In this document: piece after piece, positions 53,841 to 63,097 of the stretch
Layout: each line of letters begins with the position of its first letter
How positions within the stretch are numbered: position 1 is the stretch's first letter
Assembly: GCA_021833825.1 (NCBI GenBank)
Contig: JAKBEL010000007.1
Span: forward strand, 1-64,000
Direction of reading: 5' to 3'
Length of the DNA stretch: 64,000 bases
Source of the DNA: a bacterium
GTDB taxonomy: Bacteria > Babelota > Babeliae > Babelales > Vermiphilaceae
Position numbers and translations under genes: made by a program
Notes under the pieces: model-generated
Seen by the model: the letters and a program-made list of their open reading frames with translations, nothing else
Databases searched by the model: none
What the model was told of the DNA's origin: nothing

Positions 53841-54956
53841 TCAAACTGTTTGCACTGTTTTATGATTTACTGGCATTTTACCCCGAGAAAGCATATTTTG
53901 CCGTTCACGCTTTTTTAAATCATTCGTTGTTGGCGCGAGGATCTTTTTTTGCTCTAATGCTTTCAGTTGCTTTTCTTTCATACTCTGTTCATTTTCTAAT
54001 TCTTGAGCAGGATTAATTGCTTCTAGCTTATCAAGAATACTAAATTCTTCTAATGTGTACACAAGAGTTGCAGACTGATGATCCCTTAAAATTTTTACAA
54101 CAATAGTATCATTCGGTTTTTTTGCGATAATATTTTTATAGATAAGGAAGCGATTATTAATATCGGTTGCTGGAATATTATCGATAGATAAAATAATATC
54201 TCCAGTATTAAACCCGAGTGCAGCGCCCAGAGAATCTTGCTTTACTATTCCAACGCGACAGCCTATACTTTTGCCATTTTGATATGCAGTAGTAATATCA
54301 AGCGCATCGATAAATTGTGCTACGCTGTTGATATGATCTGTAAATGCTATAGGATTAATAATATGATAATAATTGTCTATATGTTTTGCTATATGAGACC
54401 AATTGTTTAATCCGGCATATGTTGGGTCCAGAAGAGCATCTTTTTCTCTCAAATAGAGGACCTCTTGCTGACCATTTGATCTTAAAAATATAACTTTATT
54501 ATTAAAGATACGGATAAGCTGTGCATCCGTAATCATATTGCCCACTTTGTACGATGTCTCCCGCTTTGTATCATTATCTTGTATAATGGCTCTATTTTTA
54601 TTGTCATTATTTGAAATAATGATTCCTTTTAAAGTGATATTAAGAGGATCTAAAAATTCTATTTTAGGAATTTCTGGGATTTTTGTGGTAGTAGGTCTTG
54701 GTGGAGGAGGAAGAGGAATCTCTCTCGCTGCTTCAAAAAGTTGATCCGGTTTTTTTTGATAGGTCTCAAAAATGTCATTTTCATAAATTTTGCTTATATT
54801 GATTTTTGTTTCATCCCGTTTTATCCGATCAGTCGATAGTTCTGGGTTTATAGCAAAAGGTTTTTTGATATTTTGGCGCGAAAGAATTATAAAAAGAAAT
54901 GTGCATAGCAATAATGAAGCTATCGCACTATTTAAAATCCAAAGAGGATGTTTCAT
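53841..54956 (-). CDS. gspC: Type II secretion protein GspC with PDZ domain
   Basis: A 371-residue bitopic protein. A membrane helix (residues 10-26), a proline-rich spacer (IPLPPPPRPTT near 84), the homology-region domain that contacts the secretin (about 105-175, ITLKGIIISNN and YKVGNMITDAQLIRI) and a C-terminal PDZ domain (about 225-300, GAALGFNTGDIILSIDNIPA). This is the GspC order. PDZ domains here are thought to help select substrates. First gene of the gspC-gspD-gspL-gspM-secretin operon. The platform ATPase (gspE), gspF and pseudopilins are not in the window. Confidence 0.88.
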   Translation of the reverse strand: MKHPLWILNSAIASLLLCTFLFIILSRQNIKKPFAINPELSTDRIKRDETKINISKIYENDIFETYQKKPDQLFEAAREIPLPPPPRPTTTKIPEIPKIEFLDPLNITLKGIIISNNDNKNRAIIQDNDTKRETSYKVGNMITDAQLIRIFNNKVIFLRSNGQQEVLYLREKDALLDPTYAGLNNWSHIAKHIDNYYHIINPIAFTDHINSVAQFIDALDITTAYQNGKSIGCRVGIVKQDSLGAALGFNTGDIILSIDNIPATDINNRFLIYKNIIAKKPNDTIVVKILRDHQSATLVYTLEEFSILDKLEAINPAQELENEQSMKEKQLKALEQKKILAPTTNDLKKRERQNMLSRGKMPVNHKTVQTV

Positions 54957-55071
54957 GTTATTTTTCCCTTTATAATACTAACTGTTTTCAACAATACCGT
55001 CCAGACCTTTATGTTGTCAAGTTTGACATTATTCTTTCTGCTTCATAATCTCGTTAAGTCCTATAATTCAG

Positions 55072-56061
55072 CTATGGAGCAGAAATAGAATTTAAAATAG
55101 TATCTATTAATTGGTCAGCTGTAATCTCTTCAGCTTGAGCTTCATATGTTAATCCCAGTCTGTGGCGTAATACCGCAGGAGCAACAATTTTTACATCATC
55201 AGGTGTAACAAAATGGCGCTTTTTAATAAAGGCATGTGCTTTTGATGCATGAGATAGAGCTAATGTTGCACGAGGAGAAACTCCGTGTAATATATATGTT
55301 GCAATGCGATTAAGTTGATATGCTTGTGGATCACGAGTTGCAAATATGATATCCAAGATATACTGTGTTATCTTTGGGTCTATGTATATCTGTTTAACGA
55401 GAGCTTGAAATGTAAAGATATCCTGCTTTGTAAGGCAAGGATGGATCTCTTGAGATTGAAATGTCCTATTTAAAATCTCAAGCTCTTCCTCTTTCTTAGG
55501 GTATTCTACTAATAGCTTAAACATAAAGCGATCAACCTGTGCTTCGGGTAGTCTGTATGTTCCTTCTTGTTCAATTGGATTTTGCGTAGCAAATACTAAA
55601 AAGGGCTCATCCAATTTGAATGTTTCAGATCCAATAGTGACTTGATGTTCCTGCATCGCCTCAAGCAGGGCAGATTGAACTTTTGCGGGAGCGCGATTTA
55701 TTTCATCAGCAAGGACTAGATTTGAAAATACGGGCCCCTTTTTTGTCTCAAAGTTTTGTGTTTTTGGATTGTAAATAAGTGTTCCAATAAGATCAGCAGG
55801 TAATAAGTCTGGAGTAAATTGAATGCGATTAAAGTGCAAGCCTAATGCTTGAGCTACCGCTTTGATCATAGTTGTTTTTGCAACACCAGGAACGCCCTCA
55901 AGCAGAATATGTCCATTGCAAAGTAATGCTATGCTAATAAAATCGATAACATCTTTTTGACCGATAACTACTTTTGCCACTTCATGAGTGAGTGCAGAGA
56001 GGCGATTGCTCTCATCTTTAATATGCTGCATAGTTATTTCTGAGATGACTTTTTCTGTCAT
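55072..56061 (-). CDS. MoxR-type AAA+ ATPase
   Basis: A 329-residue AAA+ ATPase of the MoxR class. Walker A GVPGVAKTT (about residues 56-64), Walker B LVLADEINRAPAKVQSALLE near 112, sensor 1 FATQNPIEQEGTYRLPEAQ near 155 and a C-terminal lid with GVSPRATLAL near 275. MoxR proteins act as chaperones that help mature complexes, often with von Willebrand factor A domain proteins; none is adjacent here. It lies 115 bp upstream of the secretion operon in the same direction and could be co-expressed. Family call is firm; target unknown. Confidence 0.92.
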   Translation of the reverse strand: MTEKVISEITMQHIKDESNRLSALTHEVAKVVIGQKDVIDFISIALLCNGHILLEGVPGVAKTTMIKAVAQALGLHFNRIQFTPDLLPADLIGTLIYNPKTQNFETKKGPVFSNLVLADEINRAPAKVQSALLEAMQEHQVTIGSETFKLDEPFLVFATQNPIEQEGTYRLPEAQVDRFMFKLLVEYPKKEEELEILNRTFQSQEIHPCLTKQDIFTFQALVKQIYIDPKITQYILDIIFATRDPQAYQLNRIATYILHGVSPRATLALSHASKAHAFIKKRHFVTPDDVKIVAPAVLRHRLGLTYEAQAEEITADQLIDTILNSISAP

Positions 56062-56196
56062 AACAAACCTTTTTTATAAATTATATACCAATTATTTTTA
56101 TATGGTATTTTTTATTAACGCATGATATCTTTTTATTCTAACATGTTGTAGTAATAAGACAATCTTAGGGTTACATAGTAGAATTAAGAGGGCATC

Positions 56197-56724
56197 ATGA
56201 TTTTATCGGGAAGAGAGATTAAGCGTCGTCTTGGCAAGGATATCTTTATTGAGCCATATAATTCGCAGCAATTAGGGCCCAATAGTTATAATTTGCGTTT
56301 ACACAATGAGTTGATGTTGTATGAAGATCAGCTTCTTGATATGAAGCAAAAACCTAATGTTCGAACAATTATTATTCCTCAAGAAGGGTTGGTTCTTGAG
56401 CCAGGAATTCTCTATTTAGCTCGCACGGTTGAACATACAAAAACTACATCATGCGTCCCTATGCTCGAAGGTCGTTCTTCAATTGGAAGATTGGGTCTAT
56501 TTATTCATATTACCGCAGGATTTGGAGATGTTGGATTTTGTGGATATTGGACATTGGAGATGTTTTGTGTAAAACCGATTCGCATTTATCCTAATGTTGA
56601 AATATGCCAAGTCTTTTATCACACAATTGAGGGTGATTTTGACCAATATTCGAGCAATAAGTATCAAAATAATCAAGGTATTCAACCAAGCATGTTGTAT
56701 AAAGATTTTGAAAATAGTCTTTAG
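56197..56724 (+). CDS. dcd: dCTP deaminase
   Basis: A 175-residue trimeric nucleotide enzyme of the dUTPase fold that deaminates dCTP to dUTP. Motifs: LSGREIKRRL at the start, LGPNSYNLRL near 27, LEGRSSIGRLGLFIH near 89 with the conserved Arg-Ser-Ser and Gly, then AGFGDVGFCGYWTLEM near 107, where the Glu is the catalytic residue. Length is near the standard 190. No dUTPase gene is seen, so either a separate dut or a bifunctional enzyme supplies dUMP for thymidylate synthesis. It is divergent from moxR with 135 bp between. Confidence 0.9.
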   Translation: MILSGREIKRRLGKDIFIEPYNSQQLGPNSYNLRLHNELMLYEDQLLDMKQKPNVRTIIIPQEGLVLEPGILYLARTVEHTKTTSCVPMLEGRSSIGRLGLFIHITAGFGDVGFCGYWTLEMFCVKPIRIYPNVEICQVFYHTIEGDFDQYSSNKYQNNQGIQPSMLYKDFENSL

Positions 56725-56766
56725 ATTCTATGAGATTCGGTGCACTTCATTCCAAATTTTTTTGTT

Positions 56767-56925
56767 TCGAGCGATTGACTAAATTCGCTCATCCTGAGGA
56801 CTTTGCGTAATTCGAAAAATGAAGCAAAGTATCGAAGAATCTGTTATTGTTACTCGAGTAATTAATTATAGATGGTTCGATACTCCTATTGCGCTACGCT
56901 TCATAGAGTCCTCACCATGAGCGGG
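56767..56925. repeat. Intergenic palindromic repeat R1, copy D
   Basis: Left part: CTCATCCTGAGGA, an inner arm pair CTTTGC/GCAAAG, then GTATCGAAG. Right part: GGTTCGATACTC, an inner pair CTAT/ATAG, then GTCCTCACCATGAGCGGG. Same inverted plan as the copies near 294, 4107 and 8571, but ends are more diverged. It lies between dcd and the leftward mlaF-like gene. Confidence 0.55.
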
Positions 56926-56957
56926 ATCTAGTTTAAATAAAATTTGGTTCGCGCAAT

Positions 56958-57701
56958 CTAATCAGGCTGAATTGGTCCTTCAGATTCTCTTCTTATGAAT
57001 TGATAAATGTATGGATTATCGCACTCCCATATGGTTTTTGCGGGCCCAAAATATTGAATTCGGCCTTTGTGCAGAAATGCAACATAATCAGCATGTTGAA
57101 ACAGATCTATGCTATGAGTGATGACGACAGATGTTATCTGCAGTTGTTGTTGCATATCATACATTAATTCATGAATGCGTCGTTCAGTTAAAGGATCAAG
57201 GCCAGTTGTAGGTTCATCATAAAGAATAATTTCTGGATTTGTAATCAATGTTCTTGCAAGACCGACTCGTTTTGCCATTCCTCCAGATAATTCTGAAGGA
57301 TATTTGTAGAGAGTGCTCTCTGGAAGATGAACAAGGTTTAATTTTTCTTTTACTATAGGTAGGACTTTTTCTTTTGGGATACCGTTATTTAGCAATGTGA
57401 TACCAATATTTTCCCAGACGGTCAATGAATCTAAAAGAGCTGCAAATTGGAATACGTAACCACATTTTTTTAGTTGATCATAAAGTTGATTTTCACTTAT
57501 TTTTGTAATATCAATGTTGTCAATAAATATGGATCCTGATGTTGGTTTTACAAGTCCGATAATCTGCTTTAATAACAATGATTTGCCCTCTCCAGATCGA
57601 CCAATAATAATGGTCATTTTTCCTTTTGGAATATCTAAATTAAGATTATCTGTTATAGTGCGATTTCCAAATGCTTTGGTTAAATTACGAATGCTAATCA
57701 T
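56958..57701 (-). CDS. mlaF: MlaF-like ABC transporter ATPase
   Basis: A 247-residue ABC ATPase. Walker A GRSGEGKS (about residues 35-42), a Q-loop (YVFQFAALLDSLTVWENI near 88), the ABC signature LSGGMAKRVGLARTL near 140, Walker B IILYDEPTTGLDP near 161 and the H-loop (VITHSID) near 200. The GMAKR signature and LLKQIIG context match the Mla/Ttg2A branch that drives phospholipid transfer between membranes. The permease gene directly upstream overlaps its start by 4 bp, which supports the call. MlaD, MlaB and MlaC are not adjacent. Confidence 0.9.
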   Translation of the reverse strand: MISIRNLTKAFGNRTITDNLNLDIPKGKMTIIIGRSGEGKSLLLKQIIGLVKPTSGSIFIDNIDITKISENQLYDQLKKCGYVFQFAALLDSLTVWENIGITLLNNGIPKEKVLPIVKEKLNLVHLPESTLYKYPSELSGGMAKRVGLARTLITNPEIILYDEPTTGLDPLTERRIHELMYDMQQQLQITSVVITHSIDLFQHADYVAFLHKGRIQYFGPAKTIWECDNPYIYQFIRRESEGPIQPD

Positions 57702-58525
57702 AGGTGATCAAGAAATTTAGTAAGAAAATAATTAGTGATAAGAATAAGCATAGAGGAGAGGACAACAGCCTGTGTAGTGGCGGCTCCAACGCCTCGTGCT
57801 CCGCCATGGGTGTAATATCCTTTATAGCATCCAACCGATGAGAGTATCAAGCCAAATGCGGCTGATTTAATAAGGCCTCCCATGAGATCCTCCATATCCA
57901 TTAATTGGATAATGTTTTGTATATATTGTTCTGCGTTGAGATTAAGAACATGGGTAGAGACTATATAGCCGCCAACAATGCCACATGTGGTTGAAAAGAG
58001 GCTTAGACAAGGAAGAACTAATATGGTGGCTAGTATGCGCGGGGCAATAAGATAAGAAAATATATTAATGCGCAGTGTTATTAAGGCATCAATCTGCTCT
58101 GTAATGCGCATAGTTCCTAACTCTGCGGCCATCGCAGAACATGCTCGTGCAGTTACCATAAGTCCGGTCAAAACAGGGCCAAGTTCACGTGCCATTCCTA
58201 AAGCAACAACCGATCCTATAAAGTCTTGGCCTCCAATGCGAGAGAACCCTATGTAAGCTTGTAATGCAAAGACCATCCCTGAAAATGTGCCTGTTAATAG
58301 TGTGATGCTTAATGATTCTATGCCGATCTGTTCAATCTGCACAAAGAGTTTATCTATCTTTATGCGAAGGAAAAAGAGAGTTTTTGCGGCCTGTGTTAAG
58401 AAGTTTATAACATTTGCAAGATAAGATGCAGTTTTAATAGAATAGGATCCAACTAGAGTAGAAAGTTTAATGAGAAAATATAATGGATTCTCTAGATGTA
58501 ATTCAAATTTATTTTTATCATTCAC
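57698..58525 (-). CDS. mlaE: MlaE-like ABC transporter permease
   Basis: A 275-residue inner-membrane permease of the MlaE family with five or six hydrophobic helices. Family motifs include FTGTFSGMVFALQAY-like text (LLTGTFSGMVFALQAY near residue 80), ELGPVLTGLMVTARACSAMAAELG near 112 and a C-terminal GARGVGAATTQAVV near 240. The N-terminal amphipathic stretch (about 15-45) is typical. With the overlapping ATPase gene it should form the core of a phospholipid or lipid transporter that maintains outer-membrane asymmetry. A missing mlaD next door suggests a split or reduced system. Confidence 0.92.
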   Translation of the reverse strand: MNDKNKFELHLENPLYFLIKLSTLVGSYSIKTASYLANVINFLTQAAKTLFFLRIKIDKLFVQIEQIGIESLSITLLTGTFSGMVFALQAYIGFSRIGGQDFIGSVVALGMARELGPVLTGLMVTARACSAMAAELGTMRITEQIDALITLRINIFSYLIAPRILATILVLPCLSLFSTTCGIVGGYIVSTHVLNLNAEQYIQNIIQLMDMEDLMGGLIKSAAFGLILSSVGCYKGYYTHGGARGVGAATTQAVVLSSMLILITNYFLTKFLDHL

Positions 58526-58579
58526 AATTTTCTTGCTCTGTGCATATATACATTTTCACGGCAAAAAATCGATTTAGAA

Positions 58580-58921
58580 TTATTCAGTCTCATCATTAGT
58601 TGAATCAGCAGATTTTTGTATAGGAGCTGATTGGTGAATTGCTGTAGAAAATTCTTTAATGTACGAAGAATTTCTTAGCTCTTGAGTTCTCATAATAGAT
58701 AATAAAAGGGAGCCTAGCATATAAACAGTGCCTAACACCCATGTGGTTTTTTGAAAAAGATCCTGTCCGCCAGATCCGCCAAATAGCATTTGAGAGCTTC
58801 CTCCAATTGATCCGATGCCAAGACCGCCCTTTCCCTGTTGTATAAGAATAACCAGAACAAGAATGAGGCAATTAAGTGTATAGAGCGTTAATAAAAAACC
58901 GAATAACATAGGTATCTCCAA
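58580..58921 (-). CDS. secG: Preprotein translocase subunit SecG
   Basis: A 113-residue small membrane protein with two helices (about 4-25 and 58-78) joined by the glycine-rich loop typical of SecG (QQGKGGLGIGSIGGSSQMLFG, residues about 29-49). The loop ends with FQKTTW and is followed by a polar tail. SecG assists SecYE in protein export. It is last of a leftward run before mlaE, as a separate unit. Many exported proteins in this window depend on this pathway. A GGAGATACC-type ribosome site precedes the start. Confidence 0.9.
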   Translation of the reverse strand: MEIPMLFGFLLTLYTLNCLILVLVILIQQGKGGLGIGSIGGSSQMLFGGSGGQDLFQKTTWVLGTVYMLGSLLLSIMRTQELRNSSYIKEFSTAIHQSAPIQKSADSTNDETE

Positions 58922-59084
58922 AGTGGTAAAAGGGGTCCTTTTTATTTAAATATACTACCTTTTCGGGGCTTTGAAAAGCGGAAAGATAGAAGCTCTTGCC
59001 CATATACACTATTTTTTATAATATTATGGCGCAAGATGGTCTTTTTTTAGGTATATCTAAGTTAAAAAGGGAAGTGATAAACTT

Positions 59085-59918
59085 ATGAGTATAATAGTAA
59101 GCAGCCTGTTCTTATTGGGAGCATTTTTTATTGTAAACAGCGGTGTCGAAGAGATTGCAATGAGTGAGCAAAAGAGGAAAAAAGAGAAGGAAATTCAGTT
59201 GCTAGATGCTGTTGTTCAGGGAGATTGTCAAAAGGTAAGCTTCTTATTAAGTGATTTTTCTGTTAAAGGAAGTGGTCTTTTGTGTATGGCTATTTTAAAG
59301 AAGCAGATGGATATGGCAAGACTTCTTATAAAATATAATATTGATATTAATGCAATGTTTGACAATCTTTGGCCTTTACAGATTGCAGTAGAGACAGAAA
59401 ATATGGATGCTGTTGGAATATTATTAAATGCTAATGTAAATGTGAATGCTGTTGATGGTTATGGAAGCACGGTTCTACATTTTTTGCCCGATTCGGCTTC
59501 GGATATATGTAATAGATTAATGAGAGCTGGAGCATCTCCGGCTATTGCAAATTTAATGGGATTAACACCCTTGCATAACGCTGCAATTAAAGGATTTAAT
59601 AATATTATTGATGAATTGTGCGTATGTAAGGGGGTTGCAATAGATGCTAAAGATTGTAATGGAAGGACTCCGCTTCATTATGCTCTTTTATATTCGCATG
59701 AAAGTGTCGCACTAAAATTGATAGATTTTGGAGCAAAAGTTAATACAATATCGAAACTTTATGAGAGTCCTTTTGATATTGCAGATGATAACAATCTAGA
59801 GAATGCAAAAAGAGCATTAAGAAAAAAAGGTGCTTATTCTTGCCAATTGCCGTATGGTAATATATATGATAATGCAGCTTTAAAGGAGAGCTTAATGATT
59901 GGTCGAGTTAAAAGTTAA
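59085..59918 (+). CDS. Ankyrin repeat protein with N-terminal export segment
   Basis: A 277-residue protein. A hydrophobic N-terminus (residues 1-20) is followed by a charged linker and about six ankyrin repeats from residue 40 to 255. The clearest are GLTPLHNAAIKG-like units near 166 and GRTPLHYALLYSHESVALKL near 201, plus NAVDGYGSTVLHF near 124. Ankyrins bind proteins; in intracellular bacteria such proteins are often exported into the host, but many act in the periplasm. A second, shorter ankyrin gene follows 45 bp later. AGGGA precedes the start. Target unknown. Confidence 0.85.
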   Translation: MSIIVSSLFLLGAFFIVNSGVEEIAMSEQKRKKEKEIQLLDAVVQGDCQKVSFLLSDFSVKGSGLLCMAILKKQMDMARLLIKYNIDINAMFDNLWPLQIAVETENMDAVGILLNANVNVNAVDGYGSTVLHFLPDSASDICNRLMRAGASPAIANLMGLTPLHNAAIKGFNNIIDELCVCKGVAIDAKDCNGRTPLHYALLYSHESVALKLIDFGAKVNTISKLYESPFDIADDNNLENAKRALRKKGAYSCQLPYGNIYDNAALKESLMIGRVKS

Positions 59919-59963
59919 AGAGGGGCCAATTTTATTGAAAATATTAGTTGAAAAAGGTGCAAT

Positions 59964-60218
59964 ATGAAGCGATTGCTATTTATTTTTATGACGACATTTC
60001 TTTTTGGTGATTATGCTAATGCTGGAGATAGTCTTTTACATATAGCAGCTCGAGATGGATTAATAAATCAGCTTAAAGATCTGTTGGCAAAGGGAGCAAA
60101 TCCTTTTATTACAAATTCAAAAGGTTTAATGCCTGTTCAGAATGCCGCAAATAATGAGATTCGTTTTATATTGATAGTTGCTATGAATGAGTATTCTTTA
60201 AAAACTAAGCAGAAATAA
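59964..60218 (+). CDS. Short secreted ankyrin-like protein
   Basis: An 84-residue protein with a signal peptide (KRLLFIFMTTFLFGDYANA, residues 2-20) and about one and a half ankyrin repeats (DSLLHIAARDGLINQLKDLL, then GANPFITNSKGLMPVQNA). AAAGGTG precedes the start. Too short to form a stable solenoid alone, it may pair with another ankyrin protein, or be a remnant of a longer gene. Its 3' end overlaps the convergent tpiA gene by 14 bp. Confidence 0.7.
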   Translation: MKRLLFIFMTTFLFGDYANAGDSLLHIAARDGLINQLKDLLAKGANPFITNSKGLMPVQNAANNEIRFILIVAMNEYSLKTKQK

Positions 60219-60951
60219 TAGCTCTAAAACTCTCTATTTCAGTACTTGCTCTGCCAATCAACAGGCCGTTAACATGTTCGATTGCCAGTAGTTCTTTTGC
60301 ATTATTCTGATTGACACTTCCACCATAGATTAATAAATGATGAACCTTGGTTCGTTTTGAGCACTCTTGGTCGATCCACTTAAAGATATCGGCTAAGATG
60401 TTTGTCGGAGGAGTGTTATTACTCCCTATAGCCCAGACAGGCTCATATGCGATAATAAATAAGGACATATTCTCTTCGTGTTGTTTAATTATTTCTAGAT
60501 TGCCAAATAGTTGCTCTTCAAGAATTTGATATGTTTTTTGTTGTTCATAATGTTCTTGTGGTTCGCCAATGCATATAATAGGAATAATATTATTTTTGAT
60601 GAGTTCTTTAAGTTTGTGCTCAATGTTTATATTTGATTCATGATTATATTGTCTGAGGTCAGAATGCCCAATAATGCAATATGTGCATCCAGCCTCTGAT
60701 AATGATTGAGCAGAAACTTCTCCAGTGTAGGGGCCAAAAGGATGGCGCGATACTGTTTGTGCTCCAATAGCAATTGGTGATTGTTCGCAAAGCATTGCTA
60801 TGGTGTGTAGCGCTGGAAATGATGGGCAGAGCACAATTGTTTTATTCAGTGCTAGTTGCTCTAGGGATTCCAAATTATATTGAATAAATGAACATGATTG
60901 ATCAAAAGAAAGTTGCATTTTCCAATTTGCTACAAAGATTTGCTGTGCCAT
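60205..60951 (-). CDS. tpiA: Triosephosphate isomerase
   Basis: A 248-residue TIM barrel enzyme interconverting dihydroxyacetone phosphate and glyceraldehyde 3-phosphate. Motifs: FVANWKM at residues 6-12 (catalytic Lys 11), YCIIGHSDLRQY near 92 (catalytic His), IIAYEPVWAIGS near 163 (catalytic Glu) and LIYGGSVNQNNAKEL near 205. The nearly invariant GHSERR is GHSDLR here, an Asp in place of the conserved Glu 97. Phosphate loop GSNNTPPT replaces the usual GTGKTAT. Length is normal. Probably active, but divergent, like the enolase in this window. Confidence 0.92.
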   Translation of the reverse strand: MAQQIFVANWKMQLSFDQSCSFIQYNLESLEQLALNKTIVLCPSFPALHTIAMLCEQSPIAIGAQTVSRHPFGPYTGEVSAQSLSEAGCTYCIIGHSDLRQYNHESNINIEHKLKELIKNNIIPIICIGEPQEHYEQQKTYQILEEQLFGNLEIIKQHEENMSLFIIAYEPVWAIGSNNTPPTNILADIFKWIDQECSKRTKVHHLLIYGGSVNQNNAKELLAIEHVNGLLIGRASTEIESFRAIISA

Positions 60952-60962
60952 TATTATTTCCT

Positions 60963-63083
60963 TTATTCTATGGAGATAGAACCTTTTTTTAGTTCTACAT
61001 GTACCTCTTTTGCATCGGGATGTTTTAGTAAAAATTGTGAAATAGGAACTGTTATATGGTTTACAATAGCACGTTTTAGAGGGCGTGCTCCAAGATCTGC
61101 AGAATAGCCAAGTTCGGCAATATGATTAAGCACTTGGTCAGAAACATGTAATATTATATTACGTTCATCAAGCCGTTTTTTTAAGTGATTAATCTGTATG
61201 TGAGCAATACTAACAACGTCTTTTGGTTCAAGTTTTTTGAAATAGACAATCGCATCAATTCTATTTAAAAATTCGGGTCTGAATGTCTGATATAAGAGCT
61301 TGTTAACCTGATTTTTTATTTTATCGTTGATATGATCAGACTCTAAAATAAGGTGAGACCCAATATTTGATGTCATTATAATGATACAATTTTTAAATGA
61401 AACAGTTCTGCCTTGGCTATCAGTTAATCTGCCATCATCAAGGATCTGTAAAAATATATTAAAGACGTCTGGATGAGCTTTTTCTATCTCATCAAAAAGC
61501 AAAACGCTATATGGATGGCGACGAACTTGCTCAGTCAATTGTCCACCTTCTTCATATCCAACATATCCTGGAGGAGCTCCAATTAAGCGGGCAACTGCAT
61601 GCTTTTCCATATATTCAGACATATCAATACGGATCATTTTGCTTGGATCATTAAATAAAAATTCGGCCAGAGTGCGTGCAACTTCTGTTTTGCCAACGCC
61701 AGTTGGTCCTAAAAACAGAAATGAGCCGATAGGGCGATTAGGATCGGTAAGTCCGGTGCGATGCATCTGAATTGCATTGACCACATTTTCAATAGCCTCA
61801 TGTTGGCCAATAACACGTTGCTCAAGAGTTTTGCCCATATTAAGTAGTTTTTCTGTCTCGCTCTGTTTTAATTTTTCAGCCGGTATTTTGGTCCAGCGTG
61901 AAAGAACTGCTGCAATATCGTTCTCATCAACCTCTTGTTTGATTAGGTTGGTTTTTAAGTTTTTGATTTTTAGCTGTTCCTGCTCAAGCTGTTTTTCAAG
62001 TTGGGTAATTTTGCCATACTTTATCTCAGATGCTTTTGCAAAATCACCCTCGCGCTCTGCCATATGATATTGGTAGTTTGCTTTTTCGATATCCTCTTTA
62101 ATCTTGTTGATCTTTTCAAGAGGCGCTTTTTCAGCTTTCCATTGATTGAGCAGTGTACTGTGTTCATTTTTAAGCTCTGCAAGCTCTTTTTCTAATCTGG
62201 CAAGGCGATCTTTTGCATTATCATCATTCTTCTCTTTTTGAAGGGCCACCTTTTCGATCTCTAGCTGACTGATGCTGCGCTCTAATGTATCAATCTGTTC
62301 TGGATGCGAATCTATAGACATTTTGACCATTGCCGCTGCTTCATCGATAAGATCGATTGCTTTATCTGGCAAGAAGCGATCTGCAATATTTTTATCAGCA
62401 AGTTTTACCGCATCAACCAATGCTTGATCTTTAATATGAATACCATGATGAAGCTCGTAACGCTCTTTCAGTCCTCGTAATATTGAGATGGCATCTTCAA
62501 CGGTAGGTTCTTCAACAAACACTTTTTGAAAACGGCGCTCAAGAGCAGAATCAGATTCAATATATTTTTTATACTCTTTTAATGTTGTTGCACCAATGCA
62601 ATGCAGTTGACCACGAGCAAGTGCCGGTTTTAAAAGATTAGAAGCATCCATGCCACCACCGCTTGAACCAGCTCCGATGAGCATATGCAGTTCGTCGATG
62701 AAAAGAATGATATCATCAGGATGTTTTTCGATCTCTTTAAGGAGCCCTTTAATGCGATCTTCAAATTCACCTTGATATTTAGCTCCTGCGATCAAGAGGC
62801 CAAGATCAAGAGCATAAACCTTTTTACCCTTTAAGCTTTCAGGAACATCATTATTAATAATGCGTTGAGCAATGCCTTCAACAATAGCAGTTTTACCAAC
62901 GCCAGGCTCACCAATTAAAACAGGATTGTTTTTAGTGCGGCGTGATAATATCTGTATAACTCTTCTTATCTCTTCATGACGCCCAATAACAGGATCTAGC
63001 TTGCCCAAACGTGCCTGTTCGGTTAAGTCTTGTGCATATTTAGCCAATACATTATATTGATTTTCAGTCGATTTATTATCCAC
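60963..63083 (-). CDS. clpB: ClpB-type disaggregase lacking the N-terminal domain
   Basis: A 706-residue AAA+ chaperone that rescues aggregated proteins with DnaK. NBD1 opens with [15 protein letters not shown] and Walker [10 protein letters not shown] (about residues 58-66). The coiled-coil M domain spans about 265-390, which separates ClpB from ClpA/ClpC. NBD2 has Walker [10 protein letters not shown] near 460 and [17 protein letters not shown] pore-loop context near 505. The usual N-terminal domain of about 145 residues is absent, as in the internally initiated short ClpB form. A gene of unknown function lies 14 bp upstream in the same direction. Confidence 0.93.
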   Translation of the reverse strand: MDNKSTENQYNVLAKYAQDLTEQARLGKLDPVIGRHEEIRRVIQILSRRTKNNPVLIGEPGVGKTAIVEGIAQRIINNDVPESLKGKKVYALDLGLLIAGAKYQGEFEDRIKGLLKEIEKHPDDIILFIDELHMLIGAGSSGGGMDASNLLKPALARGQLHCIGATTLKEYKKYIESDSALERRFQKVFVEEPTVEDAISILRGLKERYELHHGIHIKDQALVDAVKLADKNIADRFLPDKAIDLIDEAAAMVKMSIDSHPEQIDTLERSISQLEIEKVALQKEKNDDNAKDRLARLEKELAELKNEHSTLLNQWKAEKAPLEKINKIKEDIEKANYQYHMAEREGDFAKASEIKYGKITQLEKQLEQEQLKIKNLKTNLIKQEVDENDIAAVLSRWTKIPAEKLKQSETEKLLNMGKTLEQRVIGQHEAIENVVNAIQMHRTGLTDPNRPIGSFLFLGPTGVGKTEVARTLAEFLFNDPSKMIRIDMSEYMEKHAVARLIGAPPGYVGYEEGGQLTEQVRRHPYSVLLFDEIEKAHPDVFNIFLQILDDGRLTDSQGRTVSFKNCIIIMTSNIGSHLILESDHINDKIKNQVNKLLYQTFRPEFLNRIDAIVYFKKLEPKDVVSIAHIQINHLKKRLDERNIILHVSDQVLNHIAELGYSADLGARPLKRAIVNHITVPISQFLLKHPDAKEVHVELKKGSISIE

Positions 63084-63097
63084 GATATTTCCTTACT

